Shown here: one piece after another, positions 18,177-28,447 of the stretch | How the letters are laid out: each line of letters opens with the position of its first letter | How positions within the stretch are numbered: position 1 is the first letter of the stretch | Origin: Chelativorans salis | GTDB lineage: Bacteria > Pseudomonadota > Alphaproteobacteria > Rhizobiales > Rhizobiaceae | Direction: 5' to 3' | Length of the DNA stretch: 64,000 nucleotides | NCBI RefSeq assembly: GCF_025336525.1 | Contig: NZ_JAOCZP010000002.1 | Coordinates: 1-64,000, forward strand | Position numbers and translations under genes: made by a program | Notes under the pieces: generated by a model | Seen by the model: only the letters and a program-made list of their open reading frames with translations | Told to the model about the DNA's origin: nothing | Database searches by the model: none

Positions 18177-18518
18177 ATGGCAGATAGCCCCAACGTGGAA
18201 GACGTCCGCAAGGACCTCGAGAAGCAGGTCGCGGATCTGAAGAAGGAAGTGACGAAGATCGGGAAGTCGCTGTCGGCGCGTGGCGATGAGCTTTACGATG
18301 ACCTCCGCGAGGAGACCGAGGGTGCCTACGACAGGGTAACCCGCCGCGCTCGCGGGGCGGGCAAGCAGGCTCGCCAGCAGGCTCATGAAGTCTCGGAAGC
18401 AATCAAGGAGAACCCGGGCACGGCGGCGACCGTGCTGTCCACGGTTGGCGTTGTCGGCTTCCTGATCGGCCTCTTCGTCGGCCATGCGCTCTCCGGCAAT
18501 TCCCGTCGCTGGTATTGA
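18177..18518 (+). CDS. DUF883 (ElaB/YqjD-like) membrane-anchored protein
   Basis: A 113-residue protein with a long charged amphipathic region (VEDVRKDLEKQVADLKKEV, probable coiled coil, residues 6-80) and a C-terminal helix GVVGFLIGLFVGHALSG ending in RRWY. This is the DUF883/ElaB/YqjD layout; family members are anchored to the inner membrane by the C terminus and are linked to stationary phase and stress, with ribosome binding shown for E. coli YqjD. GGGAGA lies seven bases before ATG. It follows the small membrane gene by 57 bases and is closed by a strong terminator. Confidence 0.88.
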   Translation: MADSPNVEDVRKDLEKQVADLKKEVTKIGKSLSARGDELYDDLREETEGAYDRVTRRARGAGKQARQQAHEVSEAIKENPGTAATVLSTVGVVGFLIGLFVGHALSGNSRRWY

Positions 18519-18648
18519 CCGGATTCTGTTCCGGCCGATCATGCCGGTCTTCCCTTCCAGCATGGCCGCAGGCGGTGCGCAGGGCGCGACAACGAATTCC
18601 GGCGCCGGCAGTGCATCCCGTCCTGAACCGGACGAAGACTGCTATGCA

Positions 18649-18679
18649 AAGCCCGCCGCCGGAATGCGGCGGGCTTCTT
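18649..18679 (+). terminator. Rho-independent terminator after the DUF883 gene
   Basis: AAGCCCGCCGC (18649-18659) pairs perfectly with GCGGCGGGCTT (18666-18676) around a six-base loop, followed by CTTT. This ends the unit containing the small membrane protein and DUF883 genes. Confidence 0.85.
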
Positions 18680-18821
18680 TACTCGCTTGATGCTCGCGAC
18701 TCCCAGCGCGCAGGCTTCCCGTGCCCGAGTCCGCCCTGCCTGGCCAGTCGCCAAGATCCGGCCTACTGGTCTTTCCATGAACCTGCGAACAGATGCCCTT
18801 GGCTGACCTTCTCCCGAAGCC

Positions 18822-19037
18822 GATGACGAGCTTCTCGATCTGGTCCAGAGGCAGACGTTTCGCTTCTTCCGGGAAGGCGTGCATCCGGTAAGCGGCCTCG
18901 CGCGATATGACGGCATGTTCCCGCATTTCATCGACGGGCGGACCGGAGCGACCCTCCCATCAGCCGGAAGGACGATGGTGGCGACGTCGTGGAAAGCGCG
19001 CTCCTGTTCCTGGGGCTTTTAAGCGCTCGCCAAGTTG
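18822..19037 (+). pseudogene. Glucoamylase-family (PF10091-like) protein remnant
   Basis: The + strand reads DDELLDLVQRQTFRFFREG and VHPVSGLAR, then jumps directly to YDGMFPHFIDGRTGATLP. A one-base shift then gives SRKDDGGDVVESALLFLGLL. These are conserved blocks of the glucoamylase family found alone or inside cyclic-glucan-synthase-like proteins. Between the first two blocks the family normally has about 100 residues, so an internal deletion is present as well as the frameshift, and the rest of the gene is missing. It lies between the terminator and the transglutaminase gene. Confidence 0.7.
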
Positions 19038-19080
19038 GGTTTCTCAACCCCGCATCTGTCACTGGGTCGCGGTGCAATGG

Positions 19081-19938
19081 TTATGCTTCCGGCGTGACGC
19101 TCACAGCGACATCCATGGCGAGGAAATCTTCCGGCGTGCCGACATAGCTGCCGACGATCGGCATGATCTGGCGATTGCTGCGGGCGACGGCGACCGGAAT
19201 GAGACTGGCTCCGCCGAGCCGGCGGTGCGTCGGGTCGAAGGCGATCCATCCCGCGCCGGGAAGATAGATCTCTGCCCAGGCATGGGTCGACCCGGGATCG
19301 TCGGCAGGCGCTTGCGCATCGAACAGATAGCCCGAGACCGCGCGGGCGCCGAAGCCGAGATGGCGGACCGCCTCGATGAACAGCGCGGAGATATCGCGGC
19401 ACGAGCCGCTCCCCAGTGCCAGCGTCTCCAGCGGTGTCTGCGTCCCTTCCTCGTCACGGACGCGATACGCAACGGAGTCGAGGATACCGGCGTTGAGGTC
19501 TTTCAAAAGCGAGAGCGTGTCGGTTGGCGCGCCACGGACGAAGGCGCGCGCCCATGCCTCCAGCCGTCCCTCCGGATCGCCATGCTCGGGAATGCGAAAC
19601 GCGCCGAGATCGGCCAGATCGTCGTGGGAATATTCGAACGGAAAGGAATGCGCCTCGGGCGCGATCCGGAAGACCGGCCACGCCATCGCCGACTGCTCGA
19701 CCGTGAGTTCGCTTGTGACGACCAATTCGGCGGTTGGCTCCGAGAAGATGCCCATGGCGATCAAGTTACCGAAGACGTCCTGCGTCCAGTCGAGTTGCGC
19801 ATCAGGCGAACAGACAAGCGAATTCGCCACCACGACAACGTCATGGCTGCCGCGCGAGCATAGCATCATTCGATGCGGCTGCAGCGCGACAGGACGTGCG
19901 TAGCGATAGGTTGTCCTGTGGTGGACTTTCAACTTCAT
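19081..19938 (-). CDS. Transglutaminase-like protein
   Basis: A 285-residue protein. The N-terminal domain (residues about 1-80, KVHHRTTYRYARPVALQPHR) is the bacterial transglutaminase-like N domain. The catalytic domain has the cysteine in LALGSGSCRDISALF, the histidine in PGSTHAWAEIYLPG and the aspartate in IAFDPTHRRLGG, a complete Cys-His-Asp triad. Such proteins are usually cytoplasmic cysteine proteases or transamidases of unknown substrate in bacteria. No signal peptide. Length is normal. Confidence 0.92.
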   Translation of the reverse strand: MKLKVHHRTTYRYARPVALQPHRMMLCSRGSHDVVVVANSLVCSPDAQLDWTQDVFGNLIAMGIFSEPTAELVVTSELTVEQSAMAWPVFRIAPEAHSFPFEYSHDDLADLGAFRIPEHGDPEGRLEAWARAFVRGAPTDTLSLLKDLNAGILDSVAYRVRDEEGTQTPLETLALGSGSCRDISALFIEAVRHLGFGARAVSGYLFDAQAPADDPGSTHAWAEIYLPGAGWIAFDPTHRRLGGASLIPVAVARSNRQIMPIVGSYVGTPEDFLAMDVAVSVTPEA

Positions 19939-20227
19939 CTATACCGTCGAAAGGTTGTCGGCTGCTCGATCGTCCTGGATGGAACTCTCATGCGAAGCCT
20001 CCGGTACAGGGCAGAAATGGCCGCCGACGTGATGGAGAACGCACCTGTCGCACGATCGTTGCTGCGCCGTACAGTTGACATGCGGTCCGGAGATGCCCAG
20101 CTGTGCGGATGATGTTGCCCTTATCTTCCTGCCGTTGCGACATATAGGAGCTAGGAAGACTGAGGCAAAAGCGGCTTGCCGGTGGCGGAGTCGCGATGGA
20201 GCTTACCAGCCTGATCCTCGCTCGGGT

Positions 20228-20515
20228 TCAGCGAATAGCCCCGCCTTCATTGTCCCATCGTTCGAGCGATTTCCGCTTCTGCGTGTTTGAGGCGTTGCCT
20301 GCGTCTACATCGAAGCCTGCCGCGGACGCCTCGCTGGTGATTGCATCCATGAGATCGGCATCAGAGATATCCAGATCGGGAAAGACGCGACGCACCGCGC
20401 CAAGGGCTTCCACGGTCGCAAAAGGCGTCCCCTCTTCTTGGCATGCGTTCAGGAATGCCCGGATTGCGGCCCGCACGTCGGTTGGAATGTGATGGGTGGC
20501 GTCCATGCTGTTCAC
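20228..20515 (-). CDS. Conserved hypothetical protein (helical, about 95 residues)
   Basis: A small soluble protein. Visible segments are IPTDVRAAIRAFLNACQEEG, TPFATVEALGAVRRVFPDLD and ISDADLMDAITSEASAAGFD. The layout resembles small unnamed rhizobial proteins with no known role. The GTG at 20515 is seven bases after GAGGA; ATG at 20506 is the alternative, and a TTG at 20554 is also in frame. The codon use fits real coding sequence. No functional guess is justified. Confidence 0.6.
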   Translation of the reverse strand: MNSMDATHHIPTDVRAAIRAFLNACQEEGTPFATVEALGAVRRVFPDLDISDADLMDAITSEASAAGFDVDAGNASNTQKRKSLERWDNEGGAIR

Positions 20516-20603
20516 GACGACGTCCTCACGATTCAACGGCTTGATATAACTCAACGAAGTCGGCCCGCTAACGTTCCTTCCTTCGTCGAAGGACGTTGCT
20601 CAG

Positions 20604-20640
20604 TACCAGCGGGCGACCATACCAGCCGCTCCCAAGCAGG
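20604..20640 (-). pseudogene. Degraded tail of the tiny GGGWYGRGRWY peptide
   Basis: On the reverse strand, GGGAGCGGCTGGTATGGTCG reads GSGWYGR and, after a one-base shift, ARWY followed by a stop. This mirrors the last residues of the peptide at 17649-17735. The hydrophobic helix and start codon are not present, so only a fragment survives. Confidence 0.45.
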
Positions 20641-20693
20641 CGACGGCCCCTTCGTTTCAGTCAAATCAACAATTGCTGCGTGTTGAATTTGCC
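20641..20693 (+). repeat. Dispersed repeat, copy 1
   Basis: About 53 bases, core CAAATCAACAATTGCTGCGT, recur in the same orientation at 28323-28376 with a few substitutions and indels. This copy reaches the stop codon of the DUF2254 gene. The other lies at the broken end of a cyclic-glucan-synthase fragment, so the element is associated with rearranged DNA. Confidence 0.7.
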
Positions 20694-22123
20694 TAGTCTA
20701 GCAGTCGCCGTGGACTGACCATCCGGGGCTGGTCACCCTCGCGAAAGTCGTCGCCGGGCTGTTGGTCTGCCCCCTGAAAGGTGGTCTTCCCCGAGGCATG
20801 GCTTTTACTTAACGCCATTTGAACTGCCTGATAGCTGTGCTCGATGTCGGCGATGTCGGAGGCTTCCGATGCCCCGCGGCGACCGGCTTCGGCGATGATC
20901 GCGGCGTGATCGAGCAGAGCGTCGCGTTGGCTGGACAGGCGGACCTTGACCGCGAGCCGCGCAATGATGCTGAGCATCTGGATGATGACCGCGGGGTGGG
21001 TGGCTCCGGCTTGCCGGATCTGGCGGAAAGCGACGTCCACAAGACCATGGAAGCTCGACGCTCGGCCGACCACGCGCACCACGCCGGCCTCATCGCAAAA
21101 CACCTCAGGCTGGAGTTCCCGCCGCATCAGGTCGCCGAGCGCAGCGCCCAAGCGATCGATAACGGCAATGACGGTGAAGGGATCGTTGATTCCCGACGAA
21201 AGCGCGCGCACGGCGATTTCGACCAAGTGGCGGATCGAGAACTCCAGATCCTGGACCGCCGTGCGGTCTTCGCCGACCAGGATCGCGCCTTCGATCTCGG
21301 TCGCTAAATCCGGCCCGAGCAGGCGACCTGGATAGATATCGGCCTTGTGCGATCCGCGAATGACGAAATGACCGGCACGGAAGTCTAGGCGGACCACCGC
21401 CTTGTGCCGGCAGGCGATTTCCACGAGCCGCTCATACTCGACCGCCTGCACATAGCCTTCGCCGGACAGCCACAAAGAGGCCGCACGTTCATCGAAGTCG
21501 GCCGGCAGCACGTCATCGGCCGTCGGCTGTTCGACCGGCGGTTGGCCGTCGTCCTCCGCCGGCAGTAGCCGTGAGATCGTATTGCGGAGATCCCTGTCGA
21601 CACGCCGGACCACTGTATCGGAAACGATCGACCGAGCCAAATTGTGGATAAAAAACAGCAGCGCGAACAGGTTGATGAGGGCGAGCGCGGTCCCGAGCGT
21701 GACCGCAATGTGAGGCACCCCGGAAATGTCGAGCTCGCTGTTGAGGGTGCGAAGCACGAGCAGGCAATAAATGATAGTCATCAGGAACATGCCGAACACG
21801 AGCTGTGTGCGCAGATCGCCCATGAAGTTTCGGACCAGCCGTGGTCCGAGCTGGCTGGCGGCCAGCGTCAGCACAACCATGGTGATCGATATGACCAGCG
21901 TCGCCATCGTGACCATTGAGGAAAAGACGGTCGATAGCAGATTGCGGGCGTCCTCCGGGCCGCCGCTGTGGAGCCAAAACTGCTGGGCCCTCTCCTCCGG
22001 CAGGCCGGCATCGAGGTTGAGGGCGATAGTAGCCAGCCCGACCGCGCCGACCGCCATGAGAGTCGGCACAAACCAGAGGCCGGTCCGCAGGGTTGCCCAG
22101 AGAGTGTAGAGACGGCTCAGCAT
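20693..22123 (-). CDS. DUF2254-family membrane protein
   Basis: A 476-residue protein. Four hydrophobic helices lie in the first 170 residues (for instance LWFVPTLMAVGAVGLATIAL and TLVISITMVVLTLAASQLGP), followed by a large soluble region with LDFRAGHFVIRGSHKADIY and the conserved RALSSGINDPFTVIAVIDRL. This is the DUF2254 layout; function is unknown, possibly a channel or membrane stress protein. The ATG at 22123 starts 35 bases after the stop of the cyclopropane-synthase-type gene on the same strand, which suggests one transcript. Open frame continues upstream of the ATG, but that is the shadow of the preceding gene. Confidence 0.9.
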   Translation of the reverse strand: MLSRLYTLWATLRTGLWFVPTLMAVGAVGLATIALNLDAGLPEERAQQFWLHSGGPEDARNLLSTVFSSMVTMATLVISITMVVLTLAASQLGPRLVRNFMGDLRTQLVFGMFLMTIIYCLLVLRTLNSELDISGVPHIAVTLGTALALINLFALLFFIHNLARSIVSDTVVRRVDRDLRNTISRLLPAEDDGQPPVEQPTADDVLPADFDERAASLWLSGEGYVQAVEYERLVEIACRHKAVVRLDFRAGHFVIRGSHKADIYPGRLLGPDLATEIEGAILVGEDRTAVQDLEFSIRHLVEIAVRALSSGINDPFTVIAVIDRLGAALGDLMRRELQPEVFCDEAGVVRVVGRASSFHGLVDVAFRQIRQAGATHPAVIIQMLSIIARLAVKVRLSSQRDALLDHAAIIAEAGRRGASEASDIADIEHSYQAVQMALSKSHASGKTTFQGADQQPGDDFREGDQPRMVSPRRLLD

Positions 22124-22157
22124 GGTCGTCCTCGCAGGATGGAATACAATCCGCCTT

Positions 22158-23387
22158 TCAGTTCTGGCGGGCGAACACCATCTGGCGAACGTCGATCGTG
22201 CCGGACCGGAAGCCGGCCTCGCAATAGGCGAGATAGTATTCCCAGAGCCGCCGGAAGCGCTCGTCGAAGCCCATCTGTTCAATTGACGGCCAGGCGGAGC
22301 GGAAACGGGTGCGCCAGTCGCCGAGCGTGCGGACATAATCCTGGCCGAAGATTCTCTCGCCGGCCAGCGCGAGGCCGTGCCGGCGGCCCAGGTCGACCAG
22401 CATCTGCGGCGCCGGCAGCATGCCGCCGGGGAAGACATAGCCGCGAATGAAGTCGACGCTGCGCCGGTACTCCGCGAACAGCCGATCCTGGATGGTGATG
22501 GCCTGGATGCCAACCCGCCCATCGGGGCCGAGGCGGTCGCGGAGCTGGGCGAAATAGCGCGGCCAGTGGGCTTCGCCGACAGCCTCGATCATCTCGATGG
22601 AGGCGATGCGGTCATACATCCCCGCCGCCTCGCGATAGTCCTGGAACTTGATCTCGACGCGTTCCGAAAGTCCGGCCTCGAAGATCCGGCGGCTGGCATA
22701 GTCGTGCTGCTCACGGCTGATGGTCAAGGCCGTGACGTGCACACCATAGCTTCGGGCGATGAATTCGGCAAAGCCTCCCCAGCCACAGCCGACTTCCAGC
22801 ACACGCTGGTCTGGCGCCAGGCCGATGCCTTCGGCAAGGGTGCGGTACTTCCGCTCCTGGGCGGCCTTCAGATCGTCGGCCTCGGGACCATAGATCGCCG
22901 AGGAATAGGTCATCGAGGGATCGAGCCAGGCGGCGTAGAAGCGATTGCCGAGGTCGTAATGGGCGTGGATGTTGCGCCGTGCCTGGCGCAGCGTATTGCG
23001 CCGCCGCCAATGACCGAAGCGCTGCCACATGCGCACGAGGCGGTTGCTGCTCAAAAGCTCGTTGGCGGGTTCGTTGTTGCGGGCAAACAGATACAACAAC
23101 CGGGACAGGTCCGGGGTGTCCCATTCACCGCGCAAATAGCCCTCCGCGGCACCCAGGTCGCCGCCGGCCAGCATCCGCCAGGCACAGTGCGGATCACGGA
23201 TCTCGATGGCCGCCAAAGGCCCCTCCTGCCGGCCGAAAACGGCGCAGCGCCGGCCGTCGGGAAGACCAATCTCCAGGCGGCCGTACTCGAACCGGGCAAT
23301 GAAACGCAACGCCAGCCGCAGCGGCAGCGGCAGCCCGCGCGAAATGACGTCGACATTGTCGCGATTGACGATCACGATATCAGACAT
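22158..23387 (-). CDS. Cyclopropane-fatty-acyl-phospholipid synthase-family methyltransferase
   Basis: A 409-residue SAM-dependent enzyme of the CFA synthase family. After an N-terminal lipid-binding region comes NIHAHYDLGNRFYAAWLDPS (the typical AHYDLGNxFY block), the SAM site VLEVGCGWGGFAEF, the SIEMIEAVGEAHW segment and FIRGYVFPGGMLP. It is expected to methylenate double bonds in phospholipids, altering membrane fluidity and acid tolerance. ATG at 23387 is used; an in-frame TTG lies six bases earlier. It probably forms a unit with the DUF2254 gene. A second, divergent member lies at 28448-29680. Confidence 0.92.
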   Translation of the reverse strand: MSDIVIVNRDNVDVISRGLPLPLRLALRFIARFEYGRLEIGLPDGRRCAVFGRQEGPLAAIEIRDPHCAWRMLAGGDLGAAEGYLRGEWDTPDLSRLLYLFARNNEPANELLSSNRLVRMWQRFGHWRRRNTLRQARRNIHAHYDLGNRFYAAWLDPSMTYSSAIYGPEADDLKAAQERKYRTLAEGIGLAPDQRVLEVGCGWGGFAEFIARSYGVHVTALTISREQHDYASRRIFEAGLSERVEIKFQDYREAAGMYDRIASIEMIEAVGEAHWPRYFAQLRDRLGPDGRVGIQAITIQDRLFAEYRRSVDFIRGYVFPGGMLPAPQMLVDLGRRHGLALAGERIFGQDYVRTLGDWRTRFRSAWPSIEQMGFDERFRRLWEYYLAYCEAGFRSGTIDVRQMVFARQN

Positions 23388-24227
23388 AGGCAAAATCCGG
23401 TGAGGCCCCTGTTATCCAACCTTTGCCAGTCTCAGGCACGATGATTGTGAAATAAGCTTCGCAGCATATAAACTGACATTCCCCAGATGGTTCCCAATAT
23501 CTGCACCGATGATAGCCGAACAGGCCGTATCGGAGAATCATGAACCGTTCTCGAGCCCGAACAGCGCCGGATAAGGCGGTCCGGCTGCGTGCGGCGGCCG
23601 GTTCGGGTCGATCTTACCTCATCTTATTCCAGAATCTTGCCGGCGCGTCGCCTAATCAATGGCTTCTCTAGGGAATAGGGGTTGATATGGGTTGTGAGCA
23701 AAATGACCGCTTGTCGTACCCTTTGAGCCAATTTCGGACAGACAGCATTCGGCCCCAAGGCCGCCGGTCGGCAATGCGCCGCATGTTGGCCGTAGAGGGC
23801 TCTTTGCCACCGCCCAAAGCAGACATCGCCGAAGCCGAAGCTGTAGGTCGATGTTGCACCATTATCGGTCATTCGCGGCCGCTCGTCATAGCGCACCTTC
23901 AGATGGCTGGATTCGAGCCCGAGCAGAGTTTGTTTGCCCGAGCGTGAATTCACGACGATATCCCCAGTACCGACTTCCCAGGCCGTTTCCCCTCCCAAAA
24001 CCGGAGATCAAGCGCTGCCAGCGCGGTTGACCCGCCGAATCTCCTGCCCGCGAGCGGATATCGTCGCAATCAGTGTCATGGCGTTGTCCAGCTTATGTCC
24101 GTGTGGCAAGAGAGCTCTCTTCTTTCATATGAATCGGCCGCCCGAATTGCTGACGTTCTGCTGAGAGATTATCGATCGAAGGGCTTGCTGGCACGCTCGG
24201 AATGTCTTTCTGACGAGAAGATTGTTC
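23388..24227. other. Long gap upstream of groES
   Basis: About 840 bases. A stretch at about 23690-23890 translates on the reverse strand as ASAMSALGGGKEPSTANMRR and on the forward strand contains PKADI. Such phrases are typical of dispersed non-genic repeats in Rhizobiales, so this may be a repeat relic. No gene is supported. The groES promoter should lie in the last 100 bases. Confidence 0.45.
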
Positions 24228-24254
24228 CTGGCACTCCTGTTAATCGACTGCCAA
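24228..24254 (+). promoter_or_regulatory. CIRCE-type operator (HrcA site) before groESL
   Basis: CTGGCACTC (24228-24236), a nine-base spacer and GACTGCCAA (24246-24254). The CIRCE consensus is TTAGCACTC-N9-GAGTGCTAA. Spacing is exact and most positions agree; the half sites differ from each other by one central base. Position, 55 bases before the groES start, fits control by the HrcA repressor, whose gene is not in the window. Confidence 0.75.
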
Positions 24255-24308
24255 TGAGCCTATATGAGGGGTGTGGCCCCCTACACCCGGCCGCAGAAAG
24301 ACCCCTCC

Positions 24309-24605
24309 ATGAAATTCCGGCCCCTCCACGACCGCGTCGTCATTCGACGCGGCGAAAGCAATGATAAATCCAAGGGTGGGATCATCATTCCCGACAATGC
24401 GAAGGAAAAGCCGCAGGAAGGCGACGTGGTCTCCGTCGGTCCGGGTCTTCGCGATGAAAGCGGCAAGCTGGTTCCGCTCGATTTGAAGGCAGGCGACGCC
24501 GTTCTCTTCGGCAAATGGTCCGGCACCGAAATCAAGATCGACGATGAGGATCTCCTGATCATGAAGGAGACCGACGTCATGGGCATCGTCGAAAAGCCCG
24601 CCTGA
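24309..24605 (+). CDS. groS: Co-chaperonin GroES
   Basis: A 98-residue GroES. It starts [14 protein letters not shown], has the mobile loop [20 protein letters not shown] (residues about 17-36), the GDVVSVGPG segment and the end [13 protein letters not shown]. GroES caps the GroEL ring and drives ATP-dependent folding in the cytoplasm. The upstream frame is open, but the MKFRPLHDR start is universal. It sits 48 bases before groL and downstream of a CIRCE-type operator, so heat-shock control through HrcA is likely. Rhizobia commonly carry several groESL copies, and this is probably an accessory one. Confidence 0.97.
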   Translation: MKFRPLHDRVVIRRGESNDKSKGGIIIPDNAKEKPQEGDVVSVGPGLRDESGKLVPLDLKAGDAVLFGKWSGTEIKIDDEDLLIMKETDVMGIVEKPA

Positions 24606-26288
<1,683 letters not shown>

Positions 26289-26361
26289 GCAGTGCCTGAA
26301 CAGCCTTGTCGGAAACGGCCGGGCATATAGCTGGAGCAAGCAATCGAAAAGGAGGGGTTCC

Positions 26362-26754
26362 ATGGCAACGCAGAACAACGGCAAGACATCCATCGCCCAG
26401 CGCTGGAACAACTATGAGCCATCGAAATCGACGCTCGTTTGGGCATGCGCCATGACGGCCGTTGCCACGATGGTCGTCGGATTCAGTTGGGGCGGTTGGG
26501 TCACGGGCGGCACGTCGCGCACGCTCGCATCGACCGCCGGAGATGTCTCACGTGGAGAACTGGCCGCGCTCATATGCGTGGAGAGGTTCAACGGGGCACC
26601 CGATTCGAGGGCTCGCCTCATCGAGCTCAAGGCGCTTGACGGCACCTACAGGCAGCGACAGTTCATCGAGGCCGGCGGTTGGGCGACGATGCCCGGCGAC
26701 ACGTCCGCCAGCCGTCGTGCGGCCGAGGGCTGCGCTGTCGCGCTCGCGGCCTAA
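26362..26754 (+). CDS. Conserved hypothetical protein with one membrane helix
   Basis: A 130-residue protein: a polar N terminus (MATQNNGKTSIAQRW), one helix (TLVWACAMTAVATMVVGFSW), and a soluble domain of about 80 residues with SRGELAALICVERFN and a final cysteine region (RAAEGCAVALAA). Found in style among unnamed rhizobial proteins; function unknown. The ribosome site AAAAGGAGGGG before the ATG is very strong, so high expression with groESL is possible. It lies 73 bases after groL on the same strand. Confidence 0.75.
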   Translation: MATQNNGKTSIAQRWNNYEPSKSTLVWACAMTAVATMVVGFSWGGWVTGGTSRTLASTAGDVSRGELAALICVERFNGAPDSRARLIELKALDGTYRQRQFIEAGGWATMPGDTSASRRAAEGCAVALAA

Positions 26755-26959
26755 GCGGTTTTCCGCGCATTGCGCGAGACTACCGAAGGCGCTTCGAAAA
26801 TGGAGGCGTCATCCGGCTCTCAAGTCAAGCAGGCGAGCAACAGCAACATACCGCGTGGCAAGGCAATAAACTGAATAATGTAAGCACGGCTTGATTCTGC
26901 GGAGAGTCGCAGGGCCGCGAATCGAGAGTACTCAGTTCTATCCAATGAGGTATATGATC

Positions 26960-27214
26960 ATGACGCTCACTTTCCCCAATAGAAGCCGCAGCTTTGACGA
27001 AGCTGGGCAGCGCGTTCGCTTCATCGGCCATGATGGCATGTTCGAGGTGCCCTTCTCCGTCGAGTCCGATGCGCTCTCTACGGCAGCCGCCGGAGAAGCG
27101 CATTATCTGGCCGCGTTCGATGCAGCGCGCGCCACGATCCACGATGTCGCGCGCGAAATCTACGGGAACGCTCGCAGGGCGGTCTATGTGTTGACGGCAG
27201 CGGATTTCCGGTAG
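26960..27214 (+). CDS. DUF1488-family protein
   Basis: An 84-residue protein beginning TLTFPNRSRSFDEAGQRVRF with IGHDGMFEVPFSVESDAL and ending RRAVYVLTAADFR, matching the short DUF1488 family of unknown function, which is common in rhizobia. GAGG at 26947-26950 is nine bases before the ATG. The gene lies about 200 bases after the preceding hypothetical gene. Family members are often near stress genes, but nothing is known of their role. Confidence 0.85.
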   Translation: MTLTFPNRSRSFDEAGQRVRFIGHDGMFEVPFSVESDALSTAAAGEAHYLAAFDAARATIHDVAREIYGNARRAVYVLTAADFR

Positions 27215-27244
27215 CCGGAGGTTCTGCGGCCAAAGAAAGGCTGG

Positions 27245-27478
27245 ATGCTGCCTCAGGCAGCCGTTCATGCTGAGCGCCCTTGGCGTCCGGCAGCCTGCGG
27301 GACTTATCGTCTGGTGGTCGACGAGGAGGAGATCTTCGGTCTTTCCTTCCTCGCCTACCGGCGCACGGCCACAATGTTGCACATTCCAGGGATTTCCGTC
27401 CGAAGCGACCGACATCAGGTGGTTGAAGTCGACCCGGAGGAACTGGCCGCAGCTCTGGACGCGGATGCGCTCGCCTAG
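27245..27478 (+). CDS. Possible small hypothetical protein
   Basis: A 77-residue frame directly after the DUF1488 gene with a plausible amino-acid composition (GTYRLVVDEEEIFGLSFLAY, then VVEVDPEELAAALDADA). I recognise no family. It could be a short genuine gene or the end of a decayed one, because the first 15 residues look non-native. No good ribosome site is seen before the ATG. Confidence 0.35.
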   Translation: MLPQAAVHAERPWRPAACGTYRLVVDEEEIFGLSFLAYRRTATMLHIPGISVRSDRHQVVEVDPEELAAALDADALA

Positions 27479-27615
27479 CTGGAATCCCAAAAAGGAAAAT
27501 CGCACATGCAGTATCTTGGTGGAATTTGCGGGGCCGGTGTCATGAAATGCAAGGATGAAACACACTTGCACGAGCGGACTATGATTTTGACGGCTTCCTG
27601 AGGAGACCCGGGGAG

Positions 27616-27813
27616 GTGACCGGCAGCGGCGAAATCCGCATGCCTCCAGATGCTTTACGGCAGGTATTCGGTCGCGAGGATCTTGATCTTCTGACTGATG
27701 ACGGGAGGCTTCTCAGCCTTCGCTTTTCTGAAAAGCAATTGCCTGTAGCCAGCGACTCTGCCCATGTTGATGTCACCGGCGACCTGCCGCCGCAATCCGA
27801 GTGGCGGCACTGA
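27616..27813 (+). CDS. Possible small hypothetical protein with GTG start
   Basis: A 65-residue frame starting at GTG directly behind GGGGAG. It contains IRMPPDALRQVFGREDLDLL and DDGRLLSLRFSEKQLPVASD, regular in composition and with a strand-turn-strand pattern. No known family. The next downstream feature on this strand is a broken cyclic-glucan-synthase-like fragment, so it may be an isolated survivor. Confidence 0.45.
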   Translation: MTGSGEIRMPPDALRQVFGREDLDLLTDDGRLLSLRFSEKQLPVASDSAHVDVTGDLPPQSEWRH

Positions 27814-27935
27814 ATGCCCTGTAATCGGCGGCGCGGGATCATCGATCCGCGTGCCATCCGATCCTGGCCCTGCGGGAAGGGTCCTCAGAAAATCCGCCGA
27901 TTCCGGCGCAGTCGCATCGGCTGGAATGGCACTCA

Positions 27936-28270
27936 TTGAACTCGATCCACCGCCTCCTCGGGCTTCGCTCTTCGTCACCGCCATGGAACGATGGGGCGCC
28001 GGTGAGGGAGGAGCTCTTCAGCGTGGAGCGGCTGGAGCAGCACGCGGAAAGCCTTGCTGCCGCACAGCCGGTAACCGACAGGCCTCCCGCCGTCCTGCCC
28101 CTGCACACGAGGCTCAACGACAATGCCGCCGTTTTGCTTGCCGCCTATCGGGCGAGTGCCGCGGAATTGGAAAGCGGCAGGGGCGTGGTCCCCGCCGCGG
28201 AATGGCTGCTGGACAATTATCACCTGGTCGAGGAGCAGATCCGCGAGATCAGGGACGATCTGCCTCCCCT
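27936..28270 (+). pseudogene. N-terminal fragment of a cyclic-glucan-synthase-like (GT84/NdvB-type) protein
   Basis: The frame reads MNSIHRLLGLRSSSPPW, then VREELFSVERLEQHAESLAA, then LHTRLNDNAAVLLAAYRASA and AEWLLDNYHLVEEQIREIRD. These are the first 110 residues of very large (over 2,500 residue) membrane glycosyltransferases of the NdvB/cyclic beta-1,2-glucan synthase group. After DDLPP the expected GYYRQLPKL does not follow; unrelated sequence and a dispersed repeat take over. The rest of the gene is absent. Another fragment of the same functional group (glucoamylase-like) lies at 18822-19037. Confidence 0.75.
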
Positions 28271-28322
28271 GGGAGCCGACGTCGCGCTTTACGCGGCCGC
28301 ACCCCGACTTGACTCAATTGGT

Positions 28323-28376
28323 CGACGGTCTCTTTCGTTCCAGCCAAATCAACAATTGCTGCGTGCTGGATTTTGC
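28323..28376 (+). repeat. Dispersed repeat, copy 2
   Basis: Partner of 20641-20693. It lies just beyond the breakpoint of the glucan-synthase fragment and about 70 bases before the second CFA-synthase-type gene. Confidence 0.7.
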
Positions 28377-28447
28377 TTCGCAGGACATTTGACTTTTCGC
28401 CGCACGCGATCGCGCTAAAATTCGCGATCAATCTGGAGGATCGCCAC

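Noticed and set aside
20541-20554. FNR/FixK-like box TTGATATAACTCAA upstream of the small gene ending at 20228
   Set aside because: It matches 9 of 10 positions of TTGAT-N4-ATCAA but lies too near the start codon for normal activation, and the Crp/Fnr protein of this window lacks the usual FNR recognition residues. Could be chance.
22124-22522. N-terminal extension of the DUF2254 protein by 133 residues
   Set aside because: The extension overlaps the 3' end of the CFA-synthase-type gene in another frame and has no similarity to the family; the ATG at 22123 starts right before the first membrane helix.
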